Assembly: GCA_025057315.1 (NCBI GenBank)
Contig: JANWXW010000099.1
Span: 1 to 48,603, forward strand
DNA: 48,603 nt
Source of the DNA: Myxococcota bacterium
GTDB lineage: Bacteria; Myxococcota_A; Polyangia; Palsa-1104; JAEUJZ01
Direction of reading: 5' to 3'
Shown here: piece by piece, positions 1 through 7,643 of the stretch
How the letters are laid out: each line of letters opens with the position of its first letter
Numbering within the stretch: the first letter of the stretch is position 1
The notes under the pieces: generated by a model
What the model was told of the DNA's origin: nothing
What the model saw: only the letters and a program-made list of their open reading frames with translations
Databases searched by the model: none
Translations under genes and position numbers: made by a program

Positions 1-2
1 TG

Positions 3-206
3 CTCTACTTTGGGCAAGCGCCGCTGGATGCGGGGGAGCGCGACCCCGGGAGATGGCGCATAGGCTGCGTGGATGCGGTGTTCGTGCCGCCTGCCTACAA
101 GCTGCCGGCCACTGGGCAGTTTGCCCTTAGCGAATTAGACCTACGGGATGCGAGCCGGTTTGACCCCCGCGCCCACTGCGTGCAGGTGGGTATGTCGGGT
201 AGATAG
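3..206 (+). CDS. 3' end of a secreted protein paralogous to the next gene's C-terminus (partial)
   Basis: An open frame runs in from the left edge and ends at TAG 204-206, giving the last 67 residues of a protein. It reads LYFGQAPLDAGERDPG, then WRIGCVDAVFVPP, and ends CVQVGMSGR. This aligns without forcing to the last 60 residues of the next gene: the W-x-[IV]-x-C-V-[DE]-A block matches WKVACVEARYFDN, the P-x-T-G block matches PPTGRIEV, and both have a Cys close to the C-terminus. Tandem duplication of a VWA/TSP3-type lipoprotein gene is the simplest reading, but the N-terminal domains lie outside the window. The stop is only 8 bp before the next start, so the two are probably co-transcribed. 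No function can be given to the shared C-terminal domain. Confidence 0.7.
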   Translation, partial: LYFGQAPLDAGERDPGRWRIGCVDAVFVPPAYKLPATGQFALSELDLRDASRFDPRAHCVQVGMSGR

Positions 207-214
207 TCAATAGA

Positions 215-1900
215 ATGCCTACCATGCGGTCGCCCACCTGGACGCTGGCGCTGATGCTGATCCTGGCCGGAGCAGGAGGGTGCAGCGATGCAGTGCTCAG
301 GGCGCGGCCGCCGGACCAGCCGCTCCCTCGCGACAACAAGCTTGCCATTTACAGTGAGCTGTGCCTGGACACCCCGGCGGAGGTGGTCTTCCCGGTCAAG
401 GTCGTCTTCGTCATCGATACCTCGACCTCCATGGAGATCAGCGACCCAGTCGACCCCATGCAGCCCGATCCGACGCTGAGCACGGGCCGGGCGCGCGCCG
501 TGCGGGCCGTGCTGGAGCGATTCCGCGATCAGCCTGGCTTTGCCGTGGCGATCATCAAGTTTGGCGCCTCGGCCAACGTGCTCACCAACTGCGGCATGGC
601 AGGTCCCTGCTTCATTGAGAACACCACCGCACAGGCCGGTGTGCTGCTACGGGCCGTCGGTGAGCTGGCCATCTCTGCCGGAACCACCGACTACGAGGCA
701 GCCATGAATGTGACCTTTCAGCTGATCAGCGACGACATGAAGCAGCAAGACAAGGTGTCGCTGGCACGCAGCAAGTACGTGGTGATCTTTATGTCCGACG
801 GGCTGCCCTCGCCGCAGACGGCCGACAGCAACAACCTGCAGACAATTACCCAGTTGGTGGGCAACCTCATGACGCTGGGTGACACCTTCGGCGTTGGTGA
901 CCTGCGCCTCCACACGGCGCTGCTGGCGACGGACAAACCGGACTTTATCGTGCTCCAAGAAGAGGTCGTGCTCAAGGCCATGGCACAGCGCGGCCGGGGT
1001 CTGTACCGTTCGTTCGAAAACGGCGAGCGCATCAACTTCCTGAGCTACGATGTCACCTCGTTAAGGCGCGTCTTCGCCCTGAAGAGCATGCTGGCGGTGC
1101 CGCTTACCACCCGCCCTGAGGGGCCGCGGCTCCTGGTGGACAGCGATGGGGACGGGCTCAGCGATGAGCAAGAGTGGCTCATCGGCACCAGCCCGATTCG
1201 CGCCGACACAGACGGCGACGGCTTCGACGATCAGCTCGAGCACCGCTTCCGCGCCTCTGGCTTTGACCCCCTGGATCCAGGCGATGCCGACTGCAGCCTG
1301 CCCATCGACCGCATCGACACCGATGGCGACGGCGTGCTCGACTGCGAAGAGCGCTTCATCGGCGCCAACCGCCTCCTGGTGGACAGCGACGCCGACGGGT
1401 TGCCCGATGGGGTTGAGCTGCGCGCGGGCACCGATCCGACCAGTGCCGACCTCATTCAGGACACGGACCAGGATGGCACGCGCAACGCGCTGGAGGTACT
1501 GGCCCACACCGATCCAGTGCGTCCGGACGCGGAAAACCGCTCGCAGCTGGCGCAGCGCTACACCCGGCGCGACCTGCCGCCCGACCCGGACCGGCTGGCA
1601 GACGCGACAGAGGCGGCGCGGCCCTGTTTCTCCCTGACCGTGGAAAACGTCTCCCTGTTGCAGGGGCTACCCGGCGGGCTGATGGGTGCAGCCGATGGGC
1701 GAGGAGGGTGGAACCGCATCCTGCTGTGGGCCGCCCAGGTGCCCTTCGACGATCCAGGTGAGCACGGAACGTGGAAGGTGGCCTGTGTGGAGGCGCGCTA
1801 CTTCGACAACGGTGACAAATATCCACCCACTGGCCGCATCGAGGTTCCCCGGAGTGCTTGGCACAAGGCGGGGGAGATGCCGGTCTGCATCCGTCCCTAG
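215..1900 (+). CDS. VWA-domain lipoprotein with thrombospondin type-3 calcium-binding repeats
   Basis: This 561-residue protein is predicted to be an exported, lipid-anchored adhesion or sensor protein. A hydrophobic signal (residues 9-22) ends at Cys23 in the context AGAGGC. The VWA domain starts around residue 60, and its metal-ion-dependent adhesion site is intact: D68-T-S-T-S72, then a Thr in TTDYEAAM and the Asp of FMSDGLP. Residues about 305-440 hold Asp-rich type-3 repeats such as DSDGDGLSDEQE, DTDGDGFDD, DTDGDGVLDCEE, DSDADGLPDGVE and DTDQDGTRN, a known calcium-binding fold. The final 60 residues match the partial gene just upstream. A second ATG at 224 is an equally possible start; neither has a clear Shine-Dalgarno sequence. 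It heads a string of lipoprotein genes on the same strand. The ligand is unknown. Confidence 0.88.
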   Translation: MPTMRSPTWTLALMLILAGAGGCSDAVLRARPPDQPLPRDNKLAIYSELCLDTPAEVVFPVKVVFVIDTSTSMEISDPVDPMQPDPTLSTGRARAVRAVLERFRDQPGFAVAIIKFGASANVLTNCGMAGPCFIENTTAQAGVLLRAVGELAISAGTTDYEAAMNVTFQLISDDMKQQDKVSLARSKYVVIFMSDGLPSPQTADSNNLQTITQLVGNLMTLGDTFGVGDLRLHTALLATDKPDFIVLQEEVVLKAMAQRGRGLYRSFENGERINFLSYDVTSLRRVFALKSMLAVPLTTRPEGPRLLVDSDGDGLSDEQEWLIGTSPIRADTDGDGFDDQLEHRFRASGFDPLDPGDADCSLPIDRIDTDGDGVLDCEERFIGANRLLVDSDADGLPDGVELRAGTDPTSADLIQDTDQDGTRNALEVLAHTDPVRPDAENRSQLAQRYTRRDLPPDPDRLADATEAARPCFSLTVENVSLLQGLPGGLMGAADGRGGWNRILLWAAQVPFDDPGEHGTWKVACVEARYFDNGDKYPPTGRIEVPRSAWHKAGEMPVCIRP

Positions 1901-1917
1901 TTGGAGAGGTTGGCTTG

Positions 1918-3864
1918 ATGAAGACGACTGTGCACGCGCTCCTGGGCCTCCTGCTGCTGGGGTGTGGCCCCGGTGACAGCGACGATGACAGTCCCAGCAG
2001 CAGCCGTGGCTGCCCGGGAAATGCCAACGTGGAGCCGGCTAGCGCCCTCGAGCTGGCAGCCGGTGCGGTGACGCAGGGCTTCATCTGCCCGATTGGCAAC
2101 CAACACTGGTTCCGCATCCAGGTACCACCCGGACAACCGGTGCTCACCGTCGAGCTACGAAACGACACGCCGCTGTCTCCGGTCAAGCTGAGCTACACGC
2201 TGCGTGCGGCCGATGGCATGACACCAGTCGATCAGCCACCCCCCCCCGCATCAGGATCAGGAAAACAGATACTCCATTATGCTCACTGCGTCCCCCAGCC
2301 GGGTACCTACTACCTGCAGGTGCAGAGCTTCGGCAACGACGCCCAGGATACGCGCAATCCCTTCACCCTCAGCTACAGAACCGCTGCCGATCCAGATCCG
2401 GGCGAGCCACACAACAACGACCCCGCCGGCGCCATTGCCCTGGGCGGCGCGGAGCAGCGCGGCTACATTGCCTGCAAGGGCGACCGCGACTTCTACAAGA
2501 TCACCCTTGGTGACGGTGCATTGCTGGACATCAGCCTGAGCACCGCGGCCCCCACACCCGGTCTGAACCTGAAGTATATGGTGCTGGATGCCCAGATGGG
2601 CCTGGTCGCGGAGGAGGCGGTACAGACGGGGATGATGGCGACCGCGCTGCGCACCGTGCGCCCTACCCGCGAGGCAGGTACCTACTTTGTTGTCATCTCG
2701 GACCTGGGTGCCGGCTCGAACCTGCAGGTGCCCTACGTCCTGCGCGCAGCGACGTTTGCCGAGCCCGATGTCAACGAGCGACCGACGCGGAACGACTCGC
2801 CCGAAGCCGCTACCCTGCTTGGTAGCTGGACCTGTGGCGGCGGGGCCTCGTTCGGCCGGATGGCCTACCTCGCCTCACGCGCCGACAACGACTGGTATCG
2901 CATCAACCTGACCGGTGTGGGACCAGCCTGTCAGGCCGTCATCGACGTCTCGGTAAGTTGGGGCACAGGCGGACAAGCCGTGCGGCCCCAGGTGTCGCTG
3001 ATCTATCCGGATGCCGCGGTCGGGATGTACCCCGGCACGGCCTGCGTCAAGGATGAAGATTGCCGCTTCCTGCGGCAGGACTGCGCCGGAGATGACAACC
3101 GCTGCGAATACCTGGGCAACCAGTGCGACCGACAGGCGCGCAAGTGCACCGGGGCCGCGGTGTGCCTGCCGGAGAAATTCTGCGGCGTGCTGCAGTTCGC
3201 CAAGCAGCAGACAACGGCGGGTCCGGCCAGCGTGCGCACAGCCCAGCCATTGGTCGGTGCTGCAACCTACTACCTCCGCATCCGCGACTTCGAGTCCAAA
3301 GGCTACGATCCGACGACCCCCTATGCGCTGGCCGTACGCTTGTCTACCGACGACCGCGAGCCCAACAATTTCTACAGTCCCTATCAGGTCCCAGATAACA
3401 GCTTGGTGCGAAATGCCTCGTTTGCTATGCGCAACAAGATCATGCTTGGTGAGACGGTGACAAGCCGCATCGGCTACGAGCGGGACCAGGACTTCTACGT
3501 GTTCGACCATCCCTGCCCTGGCGCCGACTGTACCCTCAGCGTGACCTACTCGACCTCCCAACCCTCGCGCGTCTACCACACCTATCAGGTGGAGGTGGAC
3601 GGCCGGCTGGTGGCAGGCTGGCCCGCGCCCCCGGCTGTACGCGGGACGGCACCGCAGGTTACCAACGAGGTGTTCGGCGACGGCGTACATACTTGCTTTT
3701 ACGCCAGCCGGCACAATAGGGGGCCCTTCTTCCTCTGGGTATCGGACCTGCTCAGAGGCGGCCCGCTGTGGGATCAGGACACGACATATACGTTTACCAT
3801 CCGCAAGGTCCAGGATGGATGCTCGGACCTGTGCAGGAAGGCCCCCTACAACTGTGGACAGTGA
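1918..3864 (+). CDS. Multi-PPC-domain lipoprotein with a Cys-rich insert
   Basis: ATG 1918 is chosen because GGAGAGG lies just upstream at 1903 and it opens a proper lipoprotein signal (LLLLGC, lipid Cys16). The 648-residue product has at least three beta-sandwich units resembling bacterial pre-peptidase C-terminal (PPC) domains. Each begins with an E-P-x-N-like start and a later D-x-D-x-Y/W-F/Y core: EPHNND with GDRDFYKI (about 162), EPDVNERPTRND with ADNDWYRI (about 282), and EPNNFY with RDQDFYVF (about 481). Between them, about residues 373-421 are Cys-rich (ACVKDEDC and CEYLGNQC), like the D-x-D-C repeats of secreted myxobacterial proteins. No catalytic domain is visible, so a binding or structural surface role is inferred. 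A run of nine C (2239-2247) lies inside the frame. Confidence 0.82.
   Translation: MKTTVHALLGLLLLGCGPGDSDDDSPSSSRGCPGNANVEPASALELAAGAVTQGFICPIGNQHWFRIQVPPGQPVLTVELRNDTPLSPVKLSYTLRAADGMTPVDQPPPPASGSGKQILHYAHCVPQPGTYYLQVQSFGNDAQDTRNPFTLSYRTAADPDPGEPHNNDPAGAIALGGAEQRGYIACKGDRDFYKITLGDGALLDISLSTAAPTPGLNLKYMVLDAQMGLVAEEAVQTGMMATALRTVRPTREAGTYFVVISDLGAGSNLQVPYVLRAATFAEPDVNERPTRNDSPEAATLLGSWTCGGGASFGRMAYLASRADNDWYRINLTGVGPACQAVIDVSVSWGTGGQAVRPQVSLIYPDAAVGMYPGTACVKDEDCRFLRQDCAGDDNRCEYLGNQCDRQARKCTGAAVCLPEKFCGVLQFAKQQTTAGPASVRTAQPLVGAATYYLRIRDFESKGYDPTTPYALAVRLSTDDREPNNFYSPYQVPDNSLVRNASFAMRNKIMLGETVTSRIGYERDQDFYVFDHPCPGADCTLSVTYSTSQPSRVYHTYQVEVDGRLVAGWPAPPAVRGTAPQVTNEVFGDGVHTCFYASRHNRGPFFLWVSDLLRGGPLWDQDTTYTFTIRKVQDGCSDLCRKAPYNCGQ
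2239..2247 (+). repeat. C9 homopolymer inside the PPC lipoprotein gene
   Basis: Nine consecutive C residues encode part of a Pro4 stretch (DQPPPPAS). The full-length frame is open through it. A gain or loss of one base here would truncate the protein after about 110 residues, so it is a possible slippage site. Simple proline coding in a GC-rich gene is the null explanation. Confidence 0.6.
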
Positions 3865-3865
3865 C

Positions 3866-5182
3866 ATGAGACAGCACATCGCCTGGGCGGCACTGGCCAC
3901 CTGCCTTCTCGGCTCTCTAGGGTGTGCACCGGGGGGCATGGGCTCCGGCAGCATGGACATGATGGGACCGGCGGACGAACCAGGGGGGGCGGCCTTTACC
4001 TTCGATCGAAATACAGTGGATCCGGCGGCGAGCGGGGCGGCCGTTGCTCTGGTGGTCGACGGCCAGGGCACACCCCATGTGCTGTACTTCTCAGGTGGCG
4101 ACGAGATGGTCTGCAACCAAGTGGGCACGCCAACCACCTATCGGCCGGCGAAGCTGTGGCATGCTACCCGAGTCGGTGGCGAGGACTTCGTCCGCCGCGA
4201 GGTCAGCGGCAACGACGCGGAAGTCAATGGCATCTCGGCGGCGCTGGACCCCAAAACCGACCGGCCGGTGGTGGCCTACCAGGGAGGCAAAAAGGGCATC
4301 GACATCTGCGCTGGGTCCGACATGATGCTCGGCCGCTTCGATGGCGTTGCCTGGCAGCGCATCACAGTGGCAGACCGGTCCACGGCCGGGGTCGGCCCGG
4401 TAGAGACCTCAGGGGATGTGGTCGGGGTATGGTCTGCCCTTGCTATCAGCAAATTGGGCATGTGGTACCTAGCCTGGCAGGATATCCACTTCGGCTATGC
4501 CAAAGACGACTTCTTCAAGGCAGACCTGGAGTTTGCCGCGGGCCCCGACGGCAACTTGCGCACTGGTGAGGGCGTACAGCAGGATGGAGCGGGTGTCTAT
4601 ACAAGCATCGCCATCGATGGCAAGGACCGGGCGGTGCTGGCCTACAGCTCACACCGCGACGGAGGCGTGACGGTGGCCGTGCGCACAGCACCAGGGATGT
4701 GGCGGGTAACGCGGCTGTTTAGCGGTGGCCAGGTGGTGCCATCTCTGGCCGCAGCACCCCGCAGCGGACGACTCGGGCTGGCCTACTACGACCCGGAGCT
4801 TCGCCTGCTGCGCCTGCGCGAATCCGATGACGGCATCACCTGGGGACCACCGGATGTGGTGGACCGCGACGGCGATGTAGGACGTGCCGTGAGCCTGCGC
4901 TACGATAGCCAAGATCGGCCGGTGGTGGCCTACTATCGCTGCGGCCACTATCGCCCTGGCCAGGGCTGCGATCCGACGACAGACGAGCTGCGTGTGGCGC
5001 GACGGGAGGCAGAGCTGTGGCGGACCGCGCGGGTGGAGGACGGAGGCGAGGGAGCCTGCGGCGCGGCGCTGTCTCTGTGGCTGACGCCTGATGACCGAAT
5101 CCATGTTGCCTACCAGTGCACCGTGTTTGACCACAAGAGCAACCAGTTCCGGTCCCAGGTGCGGTATGCGCGGCAGCAGTAG
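3866..5182 (+). CDS. Beta-propeller-like (BNR/sialidase-type fold) lipoprotein
   Basis: The start ATG 3866 lies one base after the previous stop. It opens a signal with lipobox SLGC (Cys20), followed by a Gly/Ser/Met-rich linker. The 438-residue product contains about seven repeats of one pattern: a hydrophobic strand, a turn with D-x-x-D/G-R/K, then V-x-A-Y or L-A-Y/W. Examples are GQGTPHVLYFSG, KTDRPVVAYQGG, LGMWYLAWQD, KDRAVLAYSS, SGRLGLAYYD, SQDRPVVAYYR and DDRIHVAYQ. This is the look of a BNR-like six- or seven-bladed propeller. No sialidase Arg triad or Asp-box set can be confirmed, so a binding rather than catalytic role is more likely. It is translationally close to both neighbours. 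Confidence 0.75.
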   Translation: MRQHIAWAALATCLLGSLGCAPGGMGSGSMDMMGPADEPGGAAFTFDRNTVDPAASGAAVALVVDGQGTPHVLYFSGGDEMVCNQVGTPTTYRPAKLWHATRVGGEDFVRREVSGNDAEVNGISAALDPKTDRPVVAYQGGKKGIDICAGSDMMLGRFDGVAWQRITVADRSTAGVGPVETSGDVVGVWSALAISKLGMWYLAWQDIHFGYAKDDFFKADLEFAAGPDGNLRTGEGVQQDGAGVYTSIAIDGKDRAVLAYSSHRDGGVTVAVRTAPGMWRVTRLFSGGQVVPSLAAAPRSGRLGLAYYDPELRLLRLRESDDGITWGPPDVVDRDGDVGRAVSLRYDSQDRPVVAYYRCGHYRPGQGCDPTTDELRVARREAELWRTARVEDGGEGACGAALSLWLTPDDRIHVAYQCTVFDHKSNQFRSQVRYARQQ

Positions 5183-5612
5183 GGTTGCCCTGGCCGCGCT
5201 GGCGCTCATGGGGTGCGGTGAGACCGACCATACGCTCAGCGGTAGCATCGGCAGGACGCACTCCCTGGCCTTCCAGCGGGTGGAGGTGCGACGCTTGGGG
5301 ACTTCTTATGCCATTGCTTACCTGCGTGGCGCCGAGACGGTGGCCCGCCTGGCCTACGCGCCCTCGCGGGGCGTTGTGGCCGGTGAAACAGCAATGCTGG
5401 ACTTTGGCATTCGCGGCAATGCCGGCCTCAGCCGCGCCACCGCGGACGGCCTAAGCTTCCCTCCACCCAAGGAGGGCACGATTACCTTCTACACCGATGT
5501 GGATGCCGCCCATGAGGGCGACCTGGTGCGCGGGCGCTTCGGGGTCCAGTTCGTCTCGGGGGACACGTTGTCCGGGTCCTTCGCAGCACCGCTGCAGATC
5601 TCGCCTCCCTAA
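5166..5612 (+). CDS. Small lipoprotein of unknown function
   Basis: This 148-residue lipoprotein has signal MRGSSRVALAALALMGC with lipid Cys17. ATG 5166 overlaps the end of the propeller gene by 17 bp, and a longer upstream frame would bury the signal, so this start is preferred. The mature part looks all-beta: alternating hydrophobic strands such as VARLAYAP and RFGVQFVSGDTLSGSF, and a short FAAPLQI tail. The G-D-x-L-S-G-S-F ending resembles small secreted beta-sandwich proteins. I do not recognise a family. It is probably a member of the surface-protein operon that begins upstream. Confidence 0.72.
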   Translation: MRGSSRVALAALALMGCGETDHTLSGSIGRTHSLAFQRVEVRRLGTSYAIAYLRGAETVARLAYAPSRGVVAGETAMLDFGIRGNAGLSRATADGLSFPPPKEGTITFYTDVDAAHEGDLVRGRFGVQFVSGDTLSGSFAAPLQISPP

Positions 5613-5864
5613 AAGCCCCGGCATCCTGGCTCGCCCCCGACCGCAGCATCGGCGCCCCGTGCAGGGCCGTGGCGAACCGTTCGCACAACAGGCCATCGTT
5701 CCCCTCAGGTGCTTGGGACCTTGCACCCAAGGGCCTGGTGCGGGCCTTTCAACAATTGGCACGCTGGGCGGGTCCATGGTCAGGACCTTGCATCCAAGAG
5801 CCCGGTGCAGACCCGCACGGGAGCTGCGCCCGGCGCGGGGCAGGCTATAAGCTATGATTGGAGG
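5613..5864 (+). other. Intergenic region with an imperfect direct repeat
   Basis: There is no convincing gene in these 252 bases. They contain two 31-bp imperfect copies (5716-5746 and 5783-5813) with 67-bp periodicity, described separately. The first copy overlaps a small hairpin, CTTGGG and CCCAAG around an 8-base loop (5712-5731). It lacks a T-run, so a rho-independent terminator is not supported. Confidence 0.5.
5716..5813 (+). repeat. Pair of 31-bp imperfect direct repeats, 67 bp apart
   Basis: Copy 1 (5716-5746) begins GGACCTTGCACCCAAGGGCC and copy 2 (5783-5813) begins GGACCTTGCATCCAAGAGCC. Both continue into GGTGC. All the differences I count are transitions. The repeats sit just upstream of a lipoprotein gene, so they could be paired regulator sites, but no family motif is recognised. 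Confidence 0.55.
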
Positions 5865-7253
5865 GTGCGCCGTGCAGCCCTGCTGATGCTCGCCATGGTG
5901 TTGTCAGGCTGCAGCTTCCTCTTCGATGGGAACGCACCTGACTTGCCGCTCCTGGGGACTCCTCCCTCCACGGCAGGCCTGCCGCGGCTCAACCGAACCG
6001 CAGCGGACGGCGCGCGCATCATCCGCGGCGTGGACGGAGCGCCCTGGGTGGCGGTGCGCGAGCAGGGTAACGTGCTGCGGCTCATCCGTCTGGCCGAGCC
6101 GCCCCAGCAGGAGGAGCTGATAGCGCAGCAGGTTCACATCCTATATCGCAGCCTGTACCTGCTCGATTCGGGCCTGCTGCCAGAGCAGCCCACCCGGCTG
6201 CGCATTCGGGCTGCCGGGCAAGTGGACAAGGAGCAAGAATTTCTCCTGCCCCCTGGGGACCCGCTGCTGATCGTTGGCAGCACCGAGGACGTGTTTGCCT
6301 TCTTCCCCCGGCGGGCCGACGCGCGCAGCTTCCTCATCATCCGCCGCGATGGCAGCTTCAGCCGGACCGTGCCCATGCCCCAGGGTCTTGATCCGCAGAA
6401 CCCACTGGCCGAGGGGGTGGTGTTCTTCGACGGGCCGGGCCGCTACCTGTTCGTCCGCGACGGCATGGGCCGGCTGCGGGCACACTCCACGCTGTCCGAG
6501 GAGGACATAGACCTGGGCCAGCGGCCCCGTACGCTCCTGTCGCTGGATGCGCTGAGGGCGCTACTGGCCTGCGGCGAGGACGGACTGGTGCGGGTGCCGA
6601 TGGACGGGGGCCCCGATACCGTGCTCGACCCTCAACCATGCACTCCGGAGGGGCTCCGCATCCTCGGACGTGCCGTGTATTACCTCGCCCAGGGGGAGCT
6701 TCGCACCGTCCCTGTCGATGGGAGCGTACCGCCCACACGGGCCTTCCCGGCGCCTGCCCAGCAAGTGCTGGCCGCAGGCCCTGCAGGCATGCTGGTCTAC
6801 TCGACCGACCCGCCGCGGCGCTGGGCGAGCGGCGCCAGCGACGGCTGGCTGGAGGGCTGGCGGTTTATGGAGCGGGGGCGGCAGGTAAGCTTTAGCCGAG
6901 ATGGCACGAGGCTGCGCTGGCTGGAACACGCCGCCACCCTGAGCGGCGCCGGCGATCTGCTATCCGCTGAGCTACCGGAGGGGGTGCCGCTGCGCCTGTC
7001 GCGCAACGTGCGGCAGTTTGTCGAGCTAACCGATGGACGCCTGCTGTGCGTGGCCCACCACGCCTTTCGTGGGGTTCACAACCGCATCGTCGTCATCGAT
7101 GAAAAGGCACGGACCGCACGCTGGGTCGCCGACCATGCCAGCGGGTTTCTCCTCATCCCGGGCAGCAATGACCTGCTGGCAATGCTCGTCAAGGACAACC
7201 GCGGCTTCGACCTGGTGCGCCTGCCCATCCCGCCCGCCGAGATGCAGCGCTGA
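5865..7253 (+). CDS. Propeller-like lipoprotein of unknown function
   Basis: This 462-residue protein is read from GTG 5865, which gives the natural lipoprotein signal VRRAALLMLAMVLSGC (lipid Cys16). The frame is open further upstream, but that part is low complexity and would hide the signal. A GGAG lies immediately before the GTG, closer than usual, so the start is not certain. The mature protein is rich in short beta strands with repeated G-x-L-x-x-V-P-x-D/G patterns (EDGLVRVPMDG, GELRTVPVDG) and a TolB-like FSRDGTRLRWLE segment, which suggests a propeller. No catalytic motif is seen. It is in line with the lipoprotein run but separated by 250 bp, so it may have its own promoter. Confidence 0.7.
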   Translation: MRRAALLMLAMVLSGCSFLFDGNAPDLPLLGTPPSTAGLPRLNRTAADGARIIRGVDGAPWVAVREQGNVLRLIRLAEPPQQEELIAQQVHILYRSLYLLDSGLLPEQPTRLRIRAAGQVDKEQEFLLPPGDPLLIVGSTEDVFAFFPRRADARSFLIIRRDGSFSRTVPMPQGLDPQNPLAEGVVFFDGPGRYLFVRDGMGRLRAHSTLSEEDIDLGQRPRTLLSLDALRALLACGEDGLVRVPMDGGPDTVLDPQPCTPEGLRILGRAVYYLAQGELRTVPVDGSVPPTRAFPAPAQQVLAAGPAGMLVYSTDPPRRWASGASDGWLEGWRFMERGRQVSFSRDGTRLRWLEHAATLSGAGDLLSAELPEGVPLRLSRNVRQFVELTDGRLLCVAHHAFRGVHNRIVVIDEKARTARWVADHASGFLLIPGSNDLLAMLVKDNRGFDLVRLPIPPAEMQR

Positions 7254-7643
7254 GCCGACCGGGTGGGCTCTACTGCGGGCAGCACAACACGCCGCCCCCG
7301 GTCTCGCCGTTGGAAGAGGCGGTATCGAGTCCGCCGGGGCCACACGTCCAGCGGCTGGTGGCGCGGCACGGCAGCGCATGGGGCAAGGAAGCACAGCTGC
7401 CCCGACGCATCCCGATGGGGCGGACGCCCCCTTCAAGGCCACACCCGATCAGGCCCCAGGGTTGCTGTACGTTGGAATCCACTTGGCAGCTCACGAAGTA
7501 GGACATGGAATCCATTTCCATCACGCTCTGCACGGGGATGCGGGCGGCGAAGAAGCCACTCGGCTCGTGCTCTACCCATTAAAGAAGAGCGCTCATTGTA
7601 AACATGGCAACGGAGCTGGGTGCCCTGCGTGCAGCCGCTGTGC
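7254..7643. other. 390-bp interval between converging genes
   Basis: No clear plus-strand gene or terminator hairpin is visible. On the minus strand, a stretch of about 100 codons with strongly G/C-ending third positions runs from after a TAA near 7572 down to TAG 7270. It is listed separately as a possible gene. Confidence 0.5.
7270..7533 (-). CDS. Possible small Cys-containing protein or remnant
   Basis: This minus-strand frame, from GTG 7533 (or ATG 7521), encodes about 87 residues. It includes MEMDSMSYFVSCQVDSN, QQPWGLIGC and the end GGGVLCCPQ. Third codon positions are overwhelmingly G or C, as in real genes here, and the coding look continues upstream of the GTG (VEHEPSGFFAARIPV) to a TAA. 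There is no Shine-Dalgarno sequence. It could be a short gene downstream of the MATE pump, or the 3' remnant of a longer gene that lost its start. No family is recognised. Confidence 0.33.
   Translation of the reverse strand: MQSVMEMDSMSYFVSCQVDSNVQQPWGLIGCGLEGGVRPIGMRRGSCASLPHALPCRATSRWTCGPGGLDTASSNGETGGGVLCCPQ

Noticed and set aside
2875..4137. Long minus-strand open frame of 420 codons
   Set aside because: It lies opposite the PPC and propeller lipoprotein genes, has no domain, start signal or neighbour support, and arises from the GC-rich codon pattern.
5712..5731. Rho-independent terminator (CTTGGG/CCCAAG hairpin)
   Set aside because: Six-bp stem without a T-run; it overlaps a repeat copy and is more likely part of it.
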